From NCBI RefSeq assembly GCF_020921035.1, contig NC_063152.1, positions 24,998,887-25,062,886 of the forward strand: 64,000 nt of DNA, written 5' to 3'. Position numbers and translations under genes: made by a program. Of the stretch, positions 47,101 to 57,932 are shown piece by piece. The notes under the pieces are model-generated. The model was not told where the DNA came from. It saw nothing but the letters and a program-made list of their open reading frames with translations, and did not search any database. This stretch comes from Rhodamnia argentea. Lineage: Eukaryota > Streptophyta > Magnoliopsida > Myrtales > Myrtaceae. Each line of letters starts with the position of its first letter. Position 1 is the first letter of the stretch.

Positions 47101-48793
47101 TATGCCTTCTCAACCTTCTATGTTGTGTACCCAATTGTTTTCTATCTCTTCATACTCATCAGTGAACATGAGTTTTTGTTGCTATATTTGTTTGGCACCA
47201 CTTCTCCTTTGCTTTATAAATGATATTGCATGATGGTTGACAGCAGAAACAATCTGCCATCATCGCTTGAAAACATTACGCAGGATTTCTTAGATGAGCA
47301 TATTGCATAAAGTTTGAAAAAGTTTCGGACCTTTCAGGCATATGTAACACTGCAAATGCATTTTCTTTATTGTTTCCTAAATTAGTTCTCTCCCTTCCTC
47401 CTTCCCTCCCCAATAATCTCGAAATTTCATGTGTTTCTAGATGGGACGACAAACTTCGCCCATGGTTACCCTAGCTTTGCAGTTTCTGTTGGAGTTCTCT
47501 TCCGAGGAAATCCTGCTGCTGCAGCAGTGGTATGTCTATCTAACTCATGTTATCATTACTTATAGTTTTAGTATTGATTGTAGGGCTACTCAAGGCCATA
47601 AATGACTGAATTTGCATGGATTATAGACATGCACCGAAGGTCCATACTAGAAGGCATCAAAAGGCTATACAGGCATTGTGGTTGTTCCAGAGTCGATTAC
47701 TGATTGAACGAGAAACAAGTTGAACTATATGGACATGTAACTTTTAATAAACAAAGAAAAGCTGCCGCTTTGCTCTTCAGTTTTACTTTTTTCTCTTTTT
47801 GGTAAGATGTTACTGTGGCTCAAGCAGTATCCTGATTGTTAATTCGGCCATTATATTCATTTACTTGCTTTTATTTTATTTACTTTTGGGTTCATCGACC
47901 GCCGACCCGAACTAGTTTGGGATAAAGGTGATGTTGATGTTGATGTCGATGATATTCATTTACTTGCTGCTAAAATCATAAAAGTCAAATTAACTTCGAA
48001 GTCCTCTGTGAATTCCAGAAACACTTGTCCTGTCTTTGAATAGAGATGTAAAGTCAGTTCTTAAGCATGGCTACATGGGTCAATTCCGATGTGTAAAGTG
48101 CCCCTTGTCTCTGAGTCTGTGAAGAAATTGTTGCCCCCCACTTCCTGTGGAAGTTAAGGGTTCTTACACTGGCTTACACTTTGAAATACTATGAGAATGT
48201 GATACTATAGGTGGAGTTCGTCGGAGGCCCTATGTGCTGGAATACCCGCACGTTTTCTGCCACAGCAGGTGACTGTCTTACTCTTGTGTATGAAGCCTAC
48301 CATCATTATTGATTACTTTCAACTGGGACACTTTACTCTCATATTTTAGGTGGAGGAGCATTCTGCAATGGGCAAAAAATTCAGGCAAGCAAAACGGATC
48401 TGGTGAGTAGGTGACCATAGATTGGCATTGTAGGGGCAAGCTGATAATGAGTTCTTTTGTTTGGCGTTGCTATATACAACTCTTTGAACATTTGTTTTCT
48501 AGTTTATCTGAAAGAATTTACAATCTATAATTGTTGGATGTTTCCCTTGCAATGCTTCTCTGCTTCAACTGTAGAAGGGAATGAGCAATTTGTGTGGCTT
48601 GAAGATTTAGACAACATTGAAGTTCACCAAAAAGAAAGTCTTTTTCCCCCTACAGGTGGAGCAATCTCTTCTAGTGACTGGATTTGGTTATGAACATGAT
48701 GATCCATGGGCTACCAACATGGAGTTATTTAAAGAATTTACTGATATTAGCCGGGTATATGTTCTTCTATTACAGCTATTATTTCTATGAGCA

Positions 48794-48840
<47 letters not shown>

Positions 48841-50783
48841 GATGCCTTTTTTTTTTATTACCATCACGGTAATGTCTGCCTACCCCATTTAGTTGTCGCT
48901 GTTGTACCATTGATTTTTAATCTATCGATACATTGTACTATTTAGGGAGTAAGAAGGCTCGGAGCAGCTGCCGTTGACATGTGCCATGTAGCTCTTGGAG
49001 TAGTTGAAGCATACTGGGAGTACCGTCTGAAGCCATGGGACATGGCTGCAGGTGTTTTGGTAACATACTCCAGATGACGAGTTTGCTTTTTGTTGAATTA
49101 CGAATTTTTTTCCCCTTACACTTCGTGAGATTAACATTGTTTACTTATGTGGTTCCATTGGATAAAACAGTAAATTTAGTATCACTTTCCTTTTTTCTCT
49201 TGAATGGTTCCAGTGGTGTGTATCTTAGAATTACCTTAGCAGCCTAAGCTTCCGATTTGAGGTGACCGTTCTATAAACGCTTCTACTGATTGAAGCTTCT
49301 GCCTCAAAGAGACAGATACAGAGATCACAAAAATTATGAGAATGCCCTCATGTACTTGTTGACATTTATCCCTCTTAAGTCTCATATATCTTCTGTCCTC
49401 GGCTCCTTAGTCTCCTTATATATATCCAACTGTTGGATGTGCATGTTAGCTTATTTAATGTTTGTTCCTCTCCGAGCAGATAGTTGAAGAAGCAGGTGGG
49501 GCTGTTTCTTGCATGGATGGTGGAAAGTTTTGTGTTTTCGATAGGTCTGTTTTGGTATCAAATGGTGCTCTGCATGGCAAGGTCAGTGTTTTTTTTTTTT
49601 TTTTTCCCTACTTAGTAACATAAATTTAACCCTGGACTTTGAAGGCCAGGAAAGCCTTTTATATACTTTTGAGAATATTATTTGTTTATTAGGCTGAATG
49701 AGGATCTCCCCATCCTTTGATGCACTAACGTGTCTCATAGAGTGATGGCATCTAGTCCGACCTTTCCGTCTCATATAGAACTGACAGACACCAGCAACGA
49801 ACTGTGGCCTTTGGCCTGTTCGTACTTCCTAGGTGTGGAAATGTATTTCTTGAATATGGAATATGATAAATAGGATGGAGCTTCACTATTTTCAGTAGGG
49901 GAAATATCCCTAGATCGTGGACAAACAGTTAAATTGCATAACCATACCAGAGAGATTTTACTATTTTGGGTTAATTTACTTTAGTTAGTTAATATAGGAC
50001 AATGGTATTACAACACGACGACCTTCCAACAATATCAATTATCGAAGTGGAGTGGCCAGCCTTAAAGATTCGACGAGGTTTTAAAGCAATTAACACCCAA
50101 AATGAGAATATGTACAAGCAATAAAAAAGTAGAAGAAATTAACATCGCAGATTTGAAGTTATCTGGAAATTGTTCTGCTTATTCCCATTCTGCTTATTCT
50201 CATGGCTGTATGCAAAGATAAAAAGCGACATAATGGGCTGATTTCACGATATTGTCTATTCACCAGACTAAATTACATGAAGAGACATTAGCAAGGTCAA
50301 CCGTGGTGACCTATAATGTTTGATTGTTGAACAGCCAGAAAAGCACAGCGCATTCAAACATATGGGTTTCGCAGTTTGATTTGGAAGGCATGATGGGTTA
50401 ACAGTCTCCGCCAGCCCTATATCTACGAGTTTTCTATAGCAATATCTTTGCATGAGTACAACTGTTTTTTTAGCATTATATTTCAGAAGGTAAGCTTGTG
50501 CTGTATGTTAGCCTAGGGCACGTTTGTTGCGGCAATGGTGGAACCAAATGCGATGTATTTTTTAGTTGGATGTAAATTGGGCGATGTATTATTAGCATCT
50601 GGGAAAATCCATTTGTGTTATTAACATCTGTACCCATTTTATCTATGAACAATGACGTGCTTAATGACGAGTTTCGAAATGCAGCTTCTGGACAGAATCG
50701 CGCCTGCTACGGAGAAACTGAAGGCCAAAGGAATTGACTTTTCATTGTGGTACAAGCCTGATAATTATCAGACTGACTTGTGA
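44150..50783 (+). CDS. IMPL1: Phosphatase IMPL1 (inositol monophosphatase-like), chloroplastic
   Basis: Ten exons: 44150-44488, 45110-45177, 46059-46192, 47441-47529, 48211-48268, 48350-48402, 48656-48754, 48946-49059, 49480-49581 and 50685-50783 (1155 nt, 384 codons plus stop, all GT-AG). Exon 1 encodes a Ser/Arg-rich plastid transit sequence and the start of the enzyme. The metal-binding motifs are all present: LGEEGG (Glu161), IDPLDGTTNF (Asp178, Asp181) and WDMAAG (Asp312). The family removes phosphate from myo-inositol and galactose phosphates in a Mg-dependent, Li-sensitive reaction. Exon 1 contains an unusual duplicated block with an A tract (44315-44362) near residues 56-71, adding GPKKKKKG to the transit region. 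The ATG at 44150 was chosen because it begins a typical transit peptide; no in-frame ATG lies upstream. Confidence 0.93.
44313..44362. repeat. 14-bp direct repeat bracketing an A tract in IMPL1 exon 1
   Basis: AAGGGAGGACCACC occurs at 44313-44326 and again ending at 44362. Between them are TTTGGACCC and 15 A residues (44336-44350). The spacing is 36 bp, so the reading frame is kept. Confidence 0.85.
47895..47955 (+). mobile_element. Au-type SINE/RTE 3' tail in IMPL1 intron 4
   Basis: The phrase GACCCGAACTAGTTTGGGAT followed by a GATGTT-rich tail is the 3' end shared by plant Au SINEs and RTE LINEs. Only the tail is recognisable. The insertion is intronic and should have no coding effect. Confidence 0.55.
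48799..48838. repeat. (CT)n microsatellite in IMPL1 intron 7
   Basis: About 20 CT units in the intron between exons 7 and 8. Confidence 0.9.
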
Positions 50784-52668
50784 ACTGCCGAGCGGTTGGT
50801 CATCTGTCGGAAAGGGTCTTGCTCGGAGTCCTATTCTTTTCTTAATAATCTTCGTGGGGTCATTCGGTTCTCGAGTAGTAGACTGAAGGAGGCAGGAGGA
50901 CAACATTCTTCATGTCTTGATTGTAATTTATTCATTTGACCGATGTATTGAGGAATGATAAAGCCTTACTGCCCCTATTCAGTTTGCAATCACCTCTCTC
51001 TCTCTCTCTCTCTCTCTCTCGCTAGAGCATGCTTCTATGTTCTTCTAAAGTCTTCTTCTAAGTTCTTCTAAAGTCTTTCTTTGTCTTTATAATTGGGAGA
51101 AGAGTAATGCTGCATATATTATCACTCATTTACTAGATGTGACAGATTTAGTTAGGCGCTTTAACGGGATTTACTAACTTGAATAATCGCTACCACGCGT
51201 CTTAATATCCCTAACATTGCTCGATCGTCTTCCATGGGATTATCAGCAGACAAATTGGATCTTTTAATGCTGCCCGAATAGATGCACAACGCAAACATTG
51301 CTTAAGCTAATGACAACCACCAACAACAGTAGTTGATACCATGAAGATGCTGTTAAGAAAACGTAGGGAAAATATGACAAAGTGGCTAGGTCTAGGTCAA
51401 ATTTCTCTTCAGGAATGGTGATATCTGCCATTGCTGATTCTCCTTAGACCAATGTGTCACAGGCCGACAGATTCCCGAGGCACATCGTTGGGGGTGGACG
51501 AGTGCACATGGATTTGGCCAAGAATCTGGCCGCCCATGACAATGCTTGGACACAATTTTGCCTTTGAGAACCCAGCAGAAGGAAATTTTTCCTTTTTTAG
51601 GATCAGACAACAAAAGGAAGTACTAGCAAATCGCAATTCCCAAGGCAGCAGATAGTATGATGCTGAGACTCCTGCCAAGTCAACTGCAAAGGAAGTTCAC
51701 AACGCTTCTCCCTTTCCATGACACCAAATTTCTAGTTATTGCTCCTCCAAGAGCCCCAAGTCAGAGAAATCTCGAGAGCTGACATTATTCATAAAATGCA
51801 GGTAGCAAATATACTGTCCAACAACCCATAAGTCATGGATATGTAGATACGATAACAAAGCCATTAGCACACTTACAGTAGTAAAGTGCAACGAATACTA
51901 AGAGGAGCAAGAACATAAATCCACACACTTGCACACTCTTTTCTTTTCCGCTTTCTCAACAATGCACACAACAGGTCGCTCAATCGCCATCCTCTGCATC
52001 ACCCTCCGAATCTGCAGTTTCAAAAGATATCATCAGCATCGGAGACCACATCAGATATCATATATCTCATGCAATTATTACCTCCCCAAGCTACCTATCA
52101 CAAAGCAAGACTACGTTTTGGCTTCTGTACACCAAGCCAAGTGACTTATTAACCCCAATGACCGCATTCTTCAGATTACAAGGAGTCTCTACAGATTAAC
52201 TGAGCAGTAATAGGCATAATTATATTCATTTGCCGAACTGAGAATCCTTACAGCCGTACTCTACATTCAAAATGCAATAATCAAATTCATTTTAAGGAGA
52301 CGAGAATCACCGCCGTGGCTCCACAAACGAACCTTATGATCACCCTTTAAAAGGAATAAAATAAACCAACCCGTGCATGGTGAGAGGAAAAAACTGAGCT
52401 AGTTAGGCAATAAACTGCACAGACTAGCGCTATCTTGATATTAAGGTAAGGGTACAATTGACAGGTAGATCTTGTACAGGAAAGCTTTTATAGTACAGTT
52501 ATCGTTACCGTGTTTCACTAGCAGAAAACACTAGTAGCACCTATGATTACATTCTATTATAAAAAGGACATTCTGCAGCATAAAAGTGTTCTTAGCATCA
52601 GATTCTCGGATTAGACAGTGGCATTATATCAATTAAACTAAACAGCCAAGTGTAAGTAATTACCTATC
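50784..52668. other. IMPL1 / CXIP4 convergent intergenic region
   Basis: 3' UTR of IMPL1, then a (CT)n run at 50993-51020. From 51370 to 51720 there are overlapping open frames on both strands without recognised domains. The remainder may be the CXIP4 3' UTR. Confidence 0.45.
50993..51020. repeat. (CT)n microsatellite
   Basis: A run of about 14 CT units downstream of IMPL1. Confidence 0.9.
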
Positions 52669-53679
52669 TTAGCTAGACTCATCCTCTTTATGACGGTATC
52701 TTCTGCTACTCTTCCCAGATCGCTTTGCATCCCTACCAACACGCGAGTCATCTGAGGTACCCGCTCCAGAATCAGAAGATGCAGCTACCCTCCTCCGGCT
52801 CTTCCGCCTGTGCCTCCTACCAGAATCACCTGATTCGTCCGAGTCAGAGTCATCTGAATGTCTACGACTCTTCCTCCTCCTTTTCTCATTCTTACTCTTC
52901 CGGCGCCGCCGTCTATGCTCCTCCTCATCTGATGACTCATCCCTCTTCCTTCTCCTCTCCTTCCTCCTCTTCTTTCTTGATTCATCCTCATCCTCAGAGA
53001 GACTACTTCTTCTCCTTCCACTCTTTCTCTTCTTTGACCTCCCTCTTTTCTTTCTCTCCCCAGGATCACTGTCCGCATCATCATCTTCCGAATCATCCCT
53101 CCTCTTCTTCTTCTTCTTCAATGAATTGTCTTCGCTACCCTTACTGCTGACCTTTTTCCCCTGGCGTTTGGCAATTAACCTCTCAATCTCTGAGTCCACA
53201 TCAGAATCTGTAGACTCGCTTTCATCCTCCTCACTATCCTCCTCACTCTCTGCTTCAGTCTTGCCATTCAGCTTGTTAGCCTTCCCCTTCAGCTTATCCA
53301 ACCCAGTTAAAGATGCAAGCGCAGCCTGCACAGCCTCCGGGTCCTTTTCCGTATCCTCCTTCACGCTCAAGAAGTTTCTACACTGAAATGTCAGGTGCCC
53401 AACACGGCCACACTTCTTGCACGAGCCACGGGCCTCATCGGCATTTGACCCAGTAATACGGGCAAGGGCAAGCAGACCCTGGAAGCTCGCATAGGCGTTC
53501 TCGCCCTCGGGCTCCGCAACGGCAGCCTTACTGGGAGCCGAACTCTTCGACTCATCCTTGTTGGGAGCGTAAGGATCGTACCCAATCGCACTCTGCCATA
53601 TACCATGGGTTTGAAGGGCTGCACTACTGTGAACCCTATTGTTCGCAGGCATGCGAACCCTTCCCGCAGTGGCCGGCAT
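52669..53679 (-). CDS. CXIP4: CAX-interacting protein 4 (CXIP4), zinc-knuckle nuclear protein
   Basis: A single uninterrupted 336-codon frame. The N-terminus (MPATAGRVRMPANNRVHSSA, then ...YDPYAP) is the conserved CXIP4 start. A CCHC zinc knuckle lies at Cys87, Cys90, His95 and Cys100. Residues about 140-175 are acidic (EESEED-like). From about residue 185 the protein is a low-complexity mix of Lys/Arg, Asp/Glu and Ser (RRRRRKSKNEKRRRKSRRH), typical of nuclear RNA-associated proteins. The family was first found as a partner of the vacuolar Ca/H exchanger CAX1 in Arabidopsis, and a nuclear role is likely. The CDS is intronless. A 5' UTR intron (donor near 54111) is likely but not certain. Confidence 0.9.
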   Translation of the reverse strand: MPATAGRVRMPANNRVHSSAALQTHGIWQSAIGYDPYAPNKDESKSSAPSKAAVAEPEGENAYASFQGLLALARITGSNADEARGSCKKCGRVGHLTFQCRNFLSVKEDTEKDPEAVQAALASLTGLDKLKGKANKLNGKTEAESEEDSEEDESESTDSDVDSEIERLIAKRQGKKVSSKGSEDNSLKKKKKRRDDSEDDDADSDPGERKKRGRSKKRKSGRRRSSLSEDEDESRKKRRKERRRKRDESSDEEEHRRRRRKSKNEKRRRKSRRHSDDSDSDESGDSGRRHRRKSRRRVAASSDSGAGTSDDSRVGRDAKRSGKSSRRYRHKEDESS

Positions 53680-55526
53680 CTTTGAAGCAGATCAAGCCCT
53701 ATGAAGGAGAACCAAACAGGAAAAAAGAAAAATTATCAACACCCTTCATCCAATTTCTTCTACATCCCAACGAATTCACCCGAACGAACAAGAAAAAAGA
53801 AACTCGAAATCGAACGGTGAAACAGGGCTTCAAAACAACCAAATCAAACCCTAGCCAAGATACCAGCTGCAAAATTCAGGTGCCAGATGTAGAAAAAACC
53901 CTAACTGTAGATAATATTGGCGAGAGCTTTCTGATTAAGTTCCATTTACATCTAAAGGCCCATCAACATCGAAAGAGACGCTCATCAAGACGGGAAGAAC
54001 GTAGAATTGATCGGCTTTGCTTGCGAGCATCAGATTCTACATCCGACCCACCCCAGAAACATTGAAATCAGAAAGAGTAGATCATCGAAACATCATCCAT
54101 AGTGGCTTTACCTGTGAGCTGATGAATTCGAATGGGTCAAGACGGATCGGTTGACGAAGAGAAACTACTGGAACGAAGAATTTGAAACTCGCCGTGCCCC
54201 AGTAGTTTCTGAACCAAAAGAGAGAGGTAGGAGGGGGACAATCTCCGGTTTTTATGTGCCCGATATGTGTCGGGTCGGAGCCGGCCCAATTTATGATCCG
54301 TTTCCGCTTTCGCCTAATAAACAAGCCCATGAGGCCCAATCTTCGGCTCTATTTCACGAAAATAAATTTAAAAATAAATTCTTAACGATGATGACTTGCG
54401 TTAAATTTTTCATTATCGAAAAAAAATTATATTTGAAAAATTTCATGGGCAGTAGAAATATTTTTCATTTAAGAAAAAGTTTTTCAAATAATTTATTTTC
54501 CACGAAACAAACGGAGTAGTCAATTTTTTCACTTTCCTTTGTCAAATCCTATTACAATCACATTTTGACTTCTATTCAAACTCGCAAGGTAACGGAGTGT
54601 AATTAATATAAAAATGATAAAATGGAAAGGAAAATGATTTGGAATAGAATCGGGACTAGACCTATTAATTGGGCAGGCCTGGATGGGTCGAATCGGGCCT
54701 AATGAGTTTGAACCTCCGAAGTTTCTACCTAACTCCGAAGTTGCAAGCTTAGCACAAGTGCCGAGGCTCATTAAAAAAAAAAAGAATATACAGATACGGA
54801 AAACAATAGTTGAATGGTTTTTTTTTTAACTACTTTAACTGTGAATTTTAAACTATTTTTCTCTACCATATCGGAAATTTGGGCCAATTTTATCTTGTAG
54901 TATTTACAAATATTATGTATCTACTAATATAACATAAAGTAGGAAATCTTTTATCGTATGGGCGAGAATTTTTTATCAATCCCCGTGGGACGCCCGTTCA
55001 TCATTCAGATTTAACAAGGAGATTAGTTTCGATTTTTCGGTTGAATCACAAGACCATGGGAGGATTGGCCAAAAATAATGTCGATATTATTTCTAAACAT
55101 TAATTTTTCACCTTCCGTCTGTAACGTCTTGAGTCCGAAAATCGAAACCGAAATCAATGAGGTCTCGAGTTGCTATCGACGTGCGAGAACCGCCCAAATC
55201 GTCCCCATGTAGTGTGAATACTCGACAGTGCCCCTTTCAAAGGCTCGCCATACATGAATCGGATCGATTTGTTACACATGATCATTTATTCTCATGTGTA
55301 TTCGGCAAATGCCTCGGACAGATTTGGCATTCGACATATGAAACGAGTCTGGTAGAGTAACTCAAGAGTATTATTTTCATCGTCACAGTTTTCTACCTCC
55401 AAGCTCTTTTACATGATGTTATTTATAGTTGGAGAGTGTAGTATTTTACTTATCGAAAAAAAGAGGAAAAAAAGAAAAGAAACCTCTCCAATTATTGATT
55501 AATTACTTAATTAGTTAACTAATTAA
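53680..55526. other. CXIP4 upstream region and spacer to the PP2-like gene
   Basis: The first about 440 bp (to about 54120) probably contain the CXIP4 5' UTR and its intron. The rest is AT-rich with no recognised gene. Confidence 0.45.
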
Positions 55527-56994
55527 TTAATTCTTGGGCCTAATGAGAACACCCTTGAGGACAAGCCCACTCTTCCAGTGCCGACCCTCAATCTCAAACA
55601 TGGACACCTCCATCTCTCCCTCCTTACACTCTGATGTGCTCACTTCTCCTGCTTTGATCTCTATCCAGTTCTCCCTCGGCTTCCCCCTCAGATTCTCCTT
55701 GTGCTCTTGCTTCCTCCCGCCCGGGAGCTTCACCCGGAAGTTCACCGGAACTTCCCACCCGTAACCCGACGATCGTACTAAGATCAAGAAGACCACTTCA
55801 TAGGTTGTCTCCGGGGACAGCTTCGACAGGTCGAACCTGCCGTTCGCATCCAGCCAGCACACATTGAGCAGCTCGGCCAGTTCCACCGGGGCTTCGTCGC
55901 TGCGAAACTTTGACCGCGGTTGTTAGGGGGAATTACCAAAACATCATTAAGCAGCGTAACGACATGAGTTCATTAGGATTGGTAAAATCATATGTGCTTT
56001 TCACCTGGGTGCATCTTTCTCGGCAAACCATCGCCAGTAAGTGTTGTTCTCAGCCCAGGCGATAGAGAGGCCTCGTGCATATAACATGAAGCACTTCTTC
56101 TTCGATTCCTTTTCAACCCAGTGTTTCTGCCAAAACATTAATGATTTAATTAGGAAAACATTACATTTTCTAATTTGCTCGCCAGCTTCTCCTATCTAAT
56201 CGAAAATCAAAAGTTAATTCGAAGAAATAATTCACCGTCCATGTGACGCACTTTAATTACCGAAAGTTCATACGTAAAAAGCAAGCAAACTAGAGCACTA
56301 TAATCTCGCTTCCGACGATCATGGGTCTTTCGGCGTGGATTTGAGCAAAGAACAAACCTTTATTTTGCATAGTGTTTATAGGTGAAGATTATAGATTAGT
56401 AGGAAGTTAAGAAGCAAGAGATCTTTAATGTTCAATTGCTATTCATAATCACTGTCTTGTTGTGAGAAGTGATTTCTCATGGCATAATATGTATTAATGA
56501 GGGATAAGTGAACTGGAAATCCTAAAACTTGTCGCGAAAGTGCAATTGAGTCCTAAAATTTGTTCTCAAAGTGCAATCGCGTTATAAAACTTTCAAAAAG
56601 TACAATCAACGGACGGACTTGATTTCATCAATTTGACAAGCTTGATTGCACTTTTGGAAAGTTTTAAGACTCAATTGCACTTTCGCGACAAGTTTCAGGA
56701 TTCAATTGCACTTTCGTAACAAATTTTAGGACTTCCGGCACACTTGTTCTTACTAATTATTGGGAAAAAGGGTGGGAAGCATATGGAGTGGAGTGGACTT
56801 ACCATGGTCCTATTGTTCAAGAAAACACCAGCAAAGAGCTGATCAGGAATTGGTGGTGAATGAGACTCGGTCAAATCATGTGGATGATGACCCTCTTCTC
56901 CTTTGGCTTCTGATCCTCTCTCTGGTTTGGAATTCTCTTCAGTTATGGTGATCTCTCTCTGTGTGTCATCTCCTTGAGACCACCCTGTTCCCAT
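55527..56994 (-). CDS. PHLOEM PROTEIN 2-like lectin
   Basis: Three exons on the minus strand: 56994-56803, 56126-56005 and 55899-55527 (687 nt, 228 codons plus stop). The first about 60 residues are a hydrophilic, Glu/Ser-rich region (MGTGWSQGDDTQREITITEE). The PP2 domain follows with its usual landmarks: KCFMLYARGLSIAWAENNTYWRW, then FDLSKLSPETTYEVVF, and the GRHWKSGLVLKGVLIRPK C-terminus. PP2-A proteins are phloem sieve-element lectins that bind GlcNAc oligomers. Intron 1 holds an inverted-repeat element (56508-56748). Without the F-box of other subfamilies it belongs with the PP2-A group. Confidence 0.88.
56508..56748. repeat. Foldback repeat in PP2-like intron 1
   Basis: The left arm 'cctaaaacttgtcgcgaaag' is mirrored by the right arm 'cgtaacaaattttaggactt', and both carry 'tgcaattgagtcc' units. 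The element is about 240 bp. No TSD was found, so it is a family A relative at best. Confidence 0.55.
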
Positions 56995-57932
56995 CTTCTC
57001 TTTCGTTTCTCAAAGCTTCCCCTCTTTCTCCACTACTACATATGTAGCATCTTGTTCTGATGAGAACAAAATTCTTTCTTGAAAAGAAAAATACAACTGA
57101 TTTTTAAAAGATTTTATTCCCTTCTTGTGGATGAATTTGAGATGGAATAAACGCCTTTTTCCATCTTTAGCCCATCTTCAAGGGGATAAAAAGCCGATGT
57201 TCGTTGATTGGCCTTGAAGAAAAGGTTATACTAAAGCACGGTCTTTCTGCATGTTCTTGGAGTAAATGCAATCTGATGTGCTGTGCTGGAATGAGGGAGA
57301 GTATGACATGGTGGCGTTACAACTTGGGAAGGGAACTAACTTTCTATTAGTGAACTGAAAACTATGTTTATACCAAACTATCAAGAAACACTCTGGAAGC
57401 CAATTATAACTAATGCCAGACCATCATTTTATGATTCTAATATCAATCAAATCACAAACGGTGGCGGAACTCGTGTGTCGTTCTGGATTCCTTCAATCTC
57501 CCGCCGTATTACCGCATTTTGTCATGGAGAAAGGATGAAAAGGAACGTATCATTGTATGATTCCGAATTGTTAGGTTGGGGGGGGAGGGAAGAGAGAGAG
57601 AGAGAGAGAGAGAGGGGCCGCTCTATTTGACAGTAACTGGTAGTGAAAGTACTAAAGCAGTGCTTAAATACGCTATACACTGCTGACGAATCCCCAACAA
57701 CTCCGAGCTGTACAAAGCACCAACCTATACTCTAAAACCCCATGAAGTCCCTCATGAATTCCCATCTACTTCACCGCCCCTGTTGAGGAATGCCAGTCTC
57801 AAGTTTCAGAACTCAAGGGATCTTGATCAATCTACCTTGTGATATAGTACTTGGCCGATGGCCACGGTCAGCTAAAAGCTAAAGACGGGACATGATGAGC
57901 TCCTACCTTTTTATCTACCAGCGATGAAATGA
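56995..57932. other. Spacer between PP2-like and EXO84C
   Basis: PP2-like upstream region and EXO84C 3' UTR. A G-rich and (GA)n stretch lies at about 57580-57614. No other gene is recognised. Confidence 0.5.
57590..57614. repeat. (GA)n microsatellite
   Basis: About 12 GA units preceded by a G run, downstream of EXO84C. Confidence 0.85.

Noticed and set aside
51392..51655. Overlapping open frames between IMPL1 and CXIP4
   Set aside because: No domain, no clear start, and the frames lie in the likely 3' UTR area.
52725..53150. Antisense open frame over CXIP4 (Ser/Pro-rich)
   Set aside because: It is the shadow of the low-complexity charged CXIP4 frame on the other strand and has no recognisable domain.
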